From Glandiceps talaboti (Eukaryota > Hemichordata > Enteropneusta > Spengelidae), in assembly GCF_964340395.1 (NCBI RefSeq), contig NC_135561.1, forward strand, positions 19,277,740-19,341,739: DNA of 64,000 bases, written 5' to 3'. Shown one piece after another: positions 56,528 to 64,000 of this stretch. The translations under genes were made by a program, and so were the position numbers. The notes under the pieces are model-generated. The model had not been told where the DNA came from. It did no database searches and saw only the letters and a list, made by a program, of their open reading frames with translations. The first letter of the stretch is position 1. Each line of letters begins with the position of its first letter.

Positions 56528-59500
56528 TCACCTGCTGCAACTACAACTGTTACTTATTGGCATATCTCTACATTCTTTATCATGCTGACTTCTCTGACTA
56601 GGGTATCTTGTTTTCATACTGGATGGTAATTTGTCAAAGAAAGGGTGTCGCAGTGCATCTTTCAGTGAAATACGATCTTCTGGCAGACACTGTAACATTT
56701 GTCCCATCAGGTCGACAAGTTTCTGATGTTCTTCATTTTGACTAAACATGCATTTCTGTGGGGGGAAAAAGTAAAGAAATTACTAAAAAATAAACTTTAA
56801 GCTGTCGCACATATTATCAGAGATATCCATTAAACAGGAGAACTCAAAATGAAGTCAAGCTCACACTAAATATTCATACACTAAAACAATGCAAATACAA
56901 AACACATACTACAATTTCTGATTTTCCTCTGCTGTTTGATGATAATCATCTGACAAATATGAAATTAATCTATGTCCCTTGACTTGTTGATACAAGTATA
57001 TGTATTAATACTCGTGTTCAGACTTAGTCTGGTTAATACCAACTAAATAAGCCAATTTTAAACAGATACTGATTTAGCACTATTAAAAATAACACAAGAA
57101 CTATATAATATATTTGCTATTCACAAATGTTAAGGCAAGCTTACATCTATATTAAAATTTGAAGTATGATCAGATCACAATTTTGTTTGTTACTTCGGTG
57201 ATCTTTTTCAGGAATTATCTATGCAAAATAAAATGGTTTTGCACCAAATGACATTCCCTACACTGATTTAGAATCATGATTCCAACTCACCTTCAATGGT
57301 ATACAATTCTCTCTTACATATCTTCCGGCTGAACTCTTACGGTCCCAGTCCAACACACCACCATTAAAGTACTTGCCTTTCCTGAAAGCACAAAATTAAA
57401 ATGTCAGTTTGGCAATACTCTCTCAAGCCCTAACAATAAATGTCACTGCAAAACTCAACTTTCTCATTACTCTTGTTTGATACTGGAGAAATACCAGCTG
57501 TCATTTCTGAGTAAATCTACAATAATATGTAAACATGCCAGCAAACTGTACTAAGTGCCACAATCTCTCTTACATTGTTATTCACTTCCAAAAACATGCT
57601 AGGACATTCACATTTAACTATTAGCTTGCAGATTGAATTTTTTTTACATGCCTCCAGGGAAGTAAGGTGTGGGTGACTGGGTTATGAAAGTGATGAATTC
57701 AGTGTATTAGATTATATAATTCTAAACTAGCAGAAAGAACAACTTACTTTGTTTTTTCAATCATTTCAGAAGGTATTTGCCCAAGTACGGTCTCTATCAT
57801 GGCAAGATGCTCCTTGTTGTCATGAGTCTGCAAAACAACAAAATCAAATTTACTTCAAGTTCAACATTTCATTTTCTACCAAGTAAAGACAAACTATAGA
57901 TTCACTTTTCTGCTCAACCAGTATGTCCTCTAAGCTAATTTGACATAATTTGACATGTCACTTGGCCATAACTTTACTCATTCTCTATCAAAAGTAGTCA
58001 AGAACACTCAGACTTCATCACATTAATAGATGACAAAAAGAATTTATCAAAGGGCAGTTTCCCATCATAACTTTACAAATTGCTTGATATTGTGAATACT
58101 TTACTAGCACAACCCATTGACTGGAAAGTGTCTAGTAATTGTTGATTTTTTAAGTGAAGATTAAGTAAGCAGAGTGAGGTTATTGCTTCAAACATAACAT
58201 AACAAATTGACTTGTTTTGAACACTCCACCCTGTATACTGTACAGTTGATCACATTGTCTTACCTGGAATAATGTAATTCCTGCATAAAGTTCAAATATT
58301 ATGGTGCCTATACTCCAGATATCGCAACGGTGATTCCATCCCAACTCTAGAACAGAACGAATCAAATATCTTGTCAGTGTCAAACAAGTTACACATCTAT
58401 CTTTCAGTAACTAGGTGAGAAGATACAGGCCCACGATAACAAGTAAGTGATTTCACTGTGTGCTACAATCTTGTACAGCATTTGTAATTCATGTCAGGTG
58501 TACAAGAACAGTGTCTATTGTTGTAAGTATTAGTCCAATACACTGTTAACTCCAAATGACATCAAATTATCAATAAGGCAGAAGTACACAGCAAGTAAAT
58601 CACAAATGACAAGCATATAGCTATAGTCGATTTTCATACAGCACCACCTAGATATCTTAGAGAGTTACAGCTACCGACATAGTAACCATATGGCAACATC
58701 ATTTGTTTGTAAGCTTTTAGCTACAGCTATTAATGCTTTGCATTAGATCAAACACAACGAAGGACCTACCTAGAATAACTTCTGGTGCTCTGTAATGCCT
58801 TGTTGAAACAATTGTACTGTGATGCTCCCATTCAAAAGTAGCTGAGCCAAAATCAATCAACCTTATTTCTGTATTCTTTATTTTCCTTTCATCCTGCTTC
58901 TGAAATGGTAAAAGGGGCAAAAACAACTGAGTACCCAACATACTCAAATCTAGTATATTCGATGACAGATCAGTCTATGCATGGACAATTATCATAACTC
59001 ATTTACACTACAACCTTCAGTGGCAACACTGGATACTCTTAGAGATTCATGTTCTTGGCCTATCAGTTACATGTTCAATTATTGAACAGATCTGAACCAC
59101 CATACAATTACCCATCACTACACGTGAGTGAGGGAAGTCCACAGGAACAAATATGACAATCCCCTGTCAAGGAAACTTGTTTCTCTTCATATCCTGGACT
59201 TCCAAATCACACAAGTATTTATTCAACTTCATTTTTCTAAGCTATTTATCTTCTTTCCAATATACTTAACAATGAAATGTTTCATTTCTGCTTACATCCG
59301 ACAGAGTGATGAATAACTTCAAGGTCAATTTTCTTGGCTGGCAAGACGCTTTGTACCTAACTATGAAATGTTTCACATCTAAAAGTACTTACCTCTACAG
59401 CATTGTACTGAATGTCATAGTCTGAATTCTTAAAGAGGATATTTTCAGGTTTCAAGTCTGTATGTGCTAGCTTGTGTTTATGAAGAACTAAAGTAGAAAT

Positions 59501-62500
59501 AAGAGAAATATGTTATTACACCACTTACAGTTAAAATGATGTTGGTTTGGTGTTTCACTCATGTAACATGCCATTTTCAACTCACTCAGATAACTTCTAA
59601 TGCAAAATAAACAATTATATAGGTGCTGTGCACAGTGAGGATGTAGAAGTAATCAATTTGATAGGTTGATTATCAGTTAGAAAATAAACACTTGTAGCCA
59701 TTACAAACAACAAGTCCATGTGTAATATTTTGTTTTCCAATTTATTGAGTTACAAACAAGGACATGGTATGTTATTTCACATTGTTTTTTTCAAGTAGAA
59801 AAACACAGTAAAGTTGTTTCATCAATTACAAATCCCCAAGTAGACACCCAATTTAATCTATATGGCCACTTAACACACTACTATAACTGCTTCTTTTAAG
59901 ATCACATTTTGATAGCCCTACTACCTCCAGTACCCGAAACATGAACACGTCATACTTACATCTTACAGCTCGACAAAGTTGATACGCTATGTGCCTAACT
60001 TGATCAATAGAATATGGTAAAAAATTGTTCTCTTTCTGTAAAAGATAACATACATTTCTATTACATCAAGGCAAAATTACAGGTAAAAGGTACATCACTT
60101 TATCTTTCAATTGACTGACAATAGTTTCATACAATACAAAACCATGATTCCTTCACAGCTGTTTGGCTAACTATATAAGTCGCCTATAAATAAGATAAAA
60201 GACTTGACAAAATCAAAAGATGATTATCCAAACTTTGAGAGAGTCTCTATGTTATGTCATGTACTGGGATATGAGGGTAAATGATCACATTTCTTTTGTA
60301 AGAAAAATGTAAGGACTGTGTGGGTGAAAACAACAAGAAATAGCTTTATTCAGTATCAAAGTTTAACTAGAATGAAAGTATCAAAGTCAACAAACAAATT
60401 AAAGAATTAAATCTAGCACTCAATATAGACAGGAACTAGATATACTTACAAGAAAGTCAAAAATACTAAGTCCCAGCATTTCAAATACTATGCATACGTG
60501 TCCATGGTAGTCAAACCAGTCAAATATCTTGACGCATAAACTGTGAAAAAACAAGTTATGGGAAAAGATGATCAGACTGAACATGTCATGACAACAGTTG
60601 TAGTATGGATAAGTAAGTCATAAAGAAGCTATATACCAGTTACAGAATATCACTTAATTTTTACTAATTTCTAGGAACAGTATTATCTACAACTTTTTGA
60701 GCCTTCTTTCTTATACTGATAGTTCGTTCTACTTGTTACTTTTCTGGACAACACCGTGTTTATTACATGTACTATATTATTTATATTGATGAAAATGATC
60801 AAATATTTTTTTAAATAATCCAAAAGGCAGTATATGTAAGAATAAACACAATTTAAATGTTGTTCTCTTAAAACATTCAGTATGACTGTAGCCATAAAAA
60901 TGTGGTACTCAGTATACCTTTGTCGCAAATTAGATGTGAGCCTAAATTTCAGTTGTAAGAAATTTAGAAAATACTTACTATTCACCATCTGGATCCCTTT
61001 CATTGATCTTTTCAAGCACATTTATTTCTAGTTTGGCAGCTTCTCTGTATTTTTCAATATTTTTTATAATTTTTATAGCTACTTTTTGACCACTGAAAAA
61101 GAAAGAGATATATACAATTAACACAGTACTTTGGGGTGTTATTTTGCTTGCTGGTTGAAGTCATTTCAATCACCATACATGCAATTATAGTATGAGAGTA
61201 GTGTTTTTGGTAAGGCTGGAGAACCCCGGTAACGGGAAGGGGGTAAAAGTTGCATAGTTTCCCCATACAATCTACCAAAATATTGTTTGGGGACCCCGGT
61301 AGATTTCACCTGCTTACCACCCTTAACAAAAACACTGACGAGATAGCTATCATCCCATTTAAATATAATTTCACCAGTGTTGATTAAACAACACTTTTGT
61401 CAGAAGCAGGAAAAATCAAACTTATCAAAATAACAAATTTAAAGATACCAGAAATGTTTGGATGGAGAGAAATGAAGTTGTTCATGTTTGCTTTTACTCC
61501 AGGAAAGGAAATTTCAGTGTAGAGAATAAACTCCATCAGACCCAGGATCTTTACATAAGACCCGCTCTGATTGAAATCCAATGTAGCGTAAACATTATGA
61601 TTACTTTGTTGGCTGTTATGTTCACCATCGTTTGTTCTTTTGTGAGCACTTGTTACACACATCTGACACAATACCATAGGTTTTCCCAAGCCACACAAGA
61701 GCACAGAGTGAATTCACTCAACCTATGAAAATGCGCAATGTGCCAAAACATATGGATATAGTACTTCCGAGTGCTCTGTTCCAAAAGAGCATGAGCACAG
61801 GCAACAATGTTATCGTTATTTTTTGGTCATTCTCTTTCTTTCAATTTCGAATGTTGAGTGTTATATTGTAAGACAGATTCTGGTTGGTTACTTGGAAGTA
61901 TGAGATTGGGTTCATTAAAACCTATAGTATTGTCAGGTGTATGTAAAGAGTGGTCACACAAGAACAAATGACAGTAAACGTAACTGCCAAGAAGAAATCG
62001 CGACATGTACACTACATCAGATTGCATAAGCCCTAACTAGACTTTCCAGTACATTGACTTACTTCTGATTATCTCTACATGCCACCACTTTTCCAAATGT
62101 TCCTTCTCCCAACGTGTGAAGAATTTCATCTGAAAGAGATATTTACATCTGAATTAGGACAATGAGCCAGTGTACATTGGAAAACAGCATGCTAATAGCT
62201 GAAAGACAAAATACACCTAATAAAGCAATGCTATTCTTGCAAACCTTAATTGACTCTATGTAATTTATAATATTCAAACAAACAAAAGGGATAGAAATTT
62301 GTAAAATACACCCTTTGATTAATTTCCACAATACATTTTCAACTTCTACAACATACCTTACTGATAGGCATTAACTGCCGACAAACATTTCAAAATTGTA
62401 CCAACAACCCCCGCCCACCCTTGTCATGGAAGCACGAATTGGCATCACATTCTGGAAGGTCATGCCAGGGATTTGGATCATTTTTAAGCATGTAAGTTTG

Positions 62501-63933
62501 AATGCTTGTGTATATATGTTCCCAAATTAGTGTAGTGAACTTAACACTAAAGGTTACAAAATTTCTGTACATCTAGCTTGTAGCCAGTCGCCATGGTGGT
62601 AGATGAGGTGACCATCTTCATCGTCTTCGACGTTCGTTGGCCGAGGATCTCTGTGACTCTTCTGTTTTTTTCATGTTCACCATTACCAGTACCAGGCATT
62701 GTTTGCAGACAGCAACCAGTTGATACCAATGATAATGTTGATTGTGTTGATTGTTGGGGTGGATGGTTGAATTGATGAATTTGACCGACCCATTTCATAT
62801 CGCAAAGTTGAATGCCAAGCAATTTGACGTATGTACAGCCGATTCAGATCAATTTGCACATCATTTTCAGTGCCACAGCATTATTCGGTTCATCAGGTAC
62901 ATACATATATAAGAGTAACAAGATACGGGAATGCAATTGCATGTCAAATCAAGCACAGAACGATCATCTCAACAAGATATGCAACAGCGAAAACAAAACA
63001 CACCCAAGTTGATGATGCTACATTATGCTGTAGAAACCTTGCCACAAGTCTTGCCTTGCAACCCATCTAATGGGAGTTATTTTAGTAGACACGTTACTGA
63101 GCAGTTAATTTGATTTTTTCATTGTACATTTTTGTACACCAATCCCACCCATTCACAAACTGTAAGTGCACTCATCACTTGAATCTGTCACTATGAGTGT
63201 CGTCACTACTCAATACACAATTCACTTTTCAACACAATTTTCATGAACTTCAAAAATACATCTTGCATGACACCTGCTTTTTTTTTTTTTTTAAACAACT
63301 TTGAAGACAATATTGCCAAAAATTAAACAAATAAAGTTTTCAGAACTTCAGGTGGTCATTATATAAATTGTAAGAAAAATAAACTTAACAAAATTGAGAA
63401 ATGTTACTTAGTTTGTTATGAAAAGCACATGCATTGTGGAGTTGTCCTCTTTTATATCAAGTGATGTAATTGTTGCTATCAATTACCATGAAAGTGAGAC
63501 TTCAGAGTTAACATTATTGCCATATCACCATTTACTGTACAGCTCTTCTACGTGTCTGCTGAGTGTATAAAGAGTGGGCAAGGTTTTTTGTGCCTTTCAC
63601 AAAATGAGAAACATTTCTCAAATTTTGTCTTTACCTAACAGCATCCTCCACTTACCCTCCATTCTTTTGAGGAACTGCTGGTTAGGAGTTATTCAATATA
63701 CAAACTATAAAATGGGGAATAGTACACTTACCGTTCCACTGCGGCTATGGGAGTGGTGCTTACGTCGTTTGCGCCGATGTCTTCTATTATAACTATCTTC
63801 TCTTGATTTGTACCTACATTCATCATAATAACGGTCTCTACTGTAATACGCATAATAGCCATCGTTTCTGTCGTAATAATGGTCCCTGATAAGTTGTCTT
63901 TCTGGTGTAAATGAACGCTCCCTCCTTTCTGCT
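56528..63933 (-). CDS. CLK: CLK/LAMMER dual-specificity kinase (CLK2-like), 5' end outside window
   Basis: Twelve minus-strand exons, 5' to 3': 63933-63732, 62661-62571, 62129-62063, 61092-60979, 60540-60450, 60035-59960, 59487-59393, 58899-58770, 58346-58264, 57827-57748, 57381-57291, 56755-56528. They splice into one frame of 448 residues plus stop. The N-terminal part is Arg/Ser/Tyr-rich ([24 protein letters not shown]). It is followed by [20 protein letters not shown], the glycine loop [14 protein letters not shown] lysine, [41 protein letters not shown] and the LAMMER-type [11 protein letters not shown]. CLKs phosphorylate SR proteins in the nucleus and set splice-site choice. The match to vertebrate CLK2 is very close around the glycine loop. 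The LAMMER motif differs from the consensus EHLAMMERILG, and the C-terminal tail (SCSCSR) is unlike vertebrate CLKs. Confidence 0.93.
62571..62661 (-). promoter_or_regulatory. CLK: CLK 91-nt exon with weak acceptor (homologue of mammalian CLK exon 4)
   Basis: This exon is exactly 91 nt, starts in phase 0 with KSHR and ends in phase 1. The acceptor is AAAAAAACAG, with no pyrimidine tract. Skipping it would shift the frame before the kinase domain. Mammalian CLK1 exon 4 (exon EB), which CLK autoregulates by skipping, has the same length, starts KSHR and includes the same VEDDE-GHLI region (established knowledge). Alternative use here is inferred. Confidence 0.65.
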
Positions 63934-64000
63934 CTAAAAGAGAAAAATAACAACAAAGTGATAAATAAAATAATTTCTATTGACGTGTATACGACAACCT

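Noticed and set aside
62547-62822. Minus-strand 91-codon frame over CLK exon 62571-62661
   Set aside because: A different frame from the one matching CLK ([13 protein letters not shown]), so it is a shadow.

Overview
This window is nuclear DNA of an animal. Its genes are split by GT-AG introns, and it carries non-LTR retrotransposons, cut-and-paste elements and very long microsatellites; it has no bacterial-type gene order. A melatonin-receptor-like GPCR and a Pearl/Helentron-like element (about 147-bp core repeats followed by ACGG/ACAG tetranucleotides) suggest a marine invertebrate such as a lophotrochozoan, hemichordate or cephalochordate. The sequence alone does not decide which. Layout: (1) 35-19056, plus strand: the last 15 coding exons of gene A, a secreted protein made of LDL-receptor class A (LDLa) modules; its 5' end is left of the window. 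(2) 20644-20757: the first 38 codons of a GPCR gene, broken by a 1-bp deletion and cut off at a duplication junction. (3) 22610-41804, plus strand: gene B, the complete paralogue of A. It has 21 coding exons (797 aa): signal peptide, thyroglobulin type-1 domain, WAP domain, 18 LDLa modules. (4) 43149-44210, plus strand: the intact single-exon GPCR. Segments 1-20757 and about 29916-43263 are therefore two copies of one tandem segmental duplication. They have since diverged through transposon insertions, microsatellite expansion and amino-acid changes in particular modules. (5) 47368-49044 (minus) and 52481-53635 (plus): two head-to-head genes of an unrecognised family, sharing three conserved blocks, one of them cysteine-rich. 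(6) 56528-63933, minus strand: most of a CLK/LAMMER splicing kinase, including the 91-nt exon before the kinase domain whose skipping controls CLK genes in mammals. How the genes work together: A and B encode secreted, disulfide-rich proteins that look like protease-inhibitor or binding proteins. All their internal introns are phase 1, so modules can be gained or lost without breaking the frame. Seven of the 18 LDLa modules of B lack exactly the first and third cysteines, which are disulfide partners, and six- and four-cysteine modules alternate through the middle of the protein. Nothing links the GPCR, the orphan family or CLK functionally to the LDLa genes. Between the genes the DNA is mainly intron, LINE fragments (1760-6000, 8760-8990, 11826-13925, 13940-14400, 27150-27720, 39838-41485, 49640-50130), a hAT-like element, foldback elements and tetranucleotide arrays.
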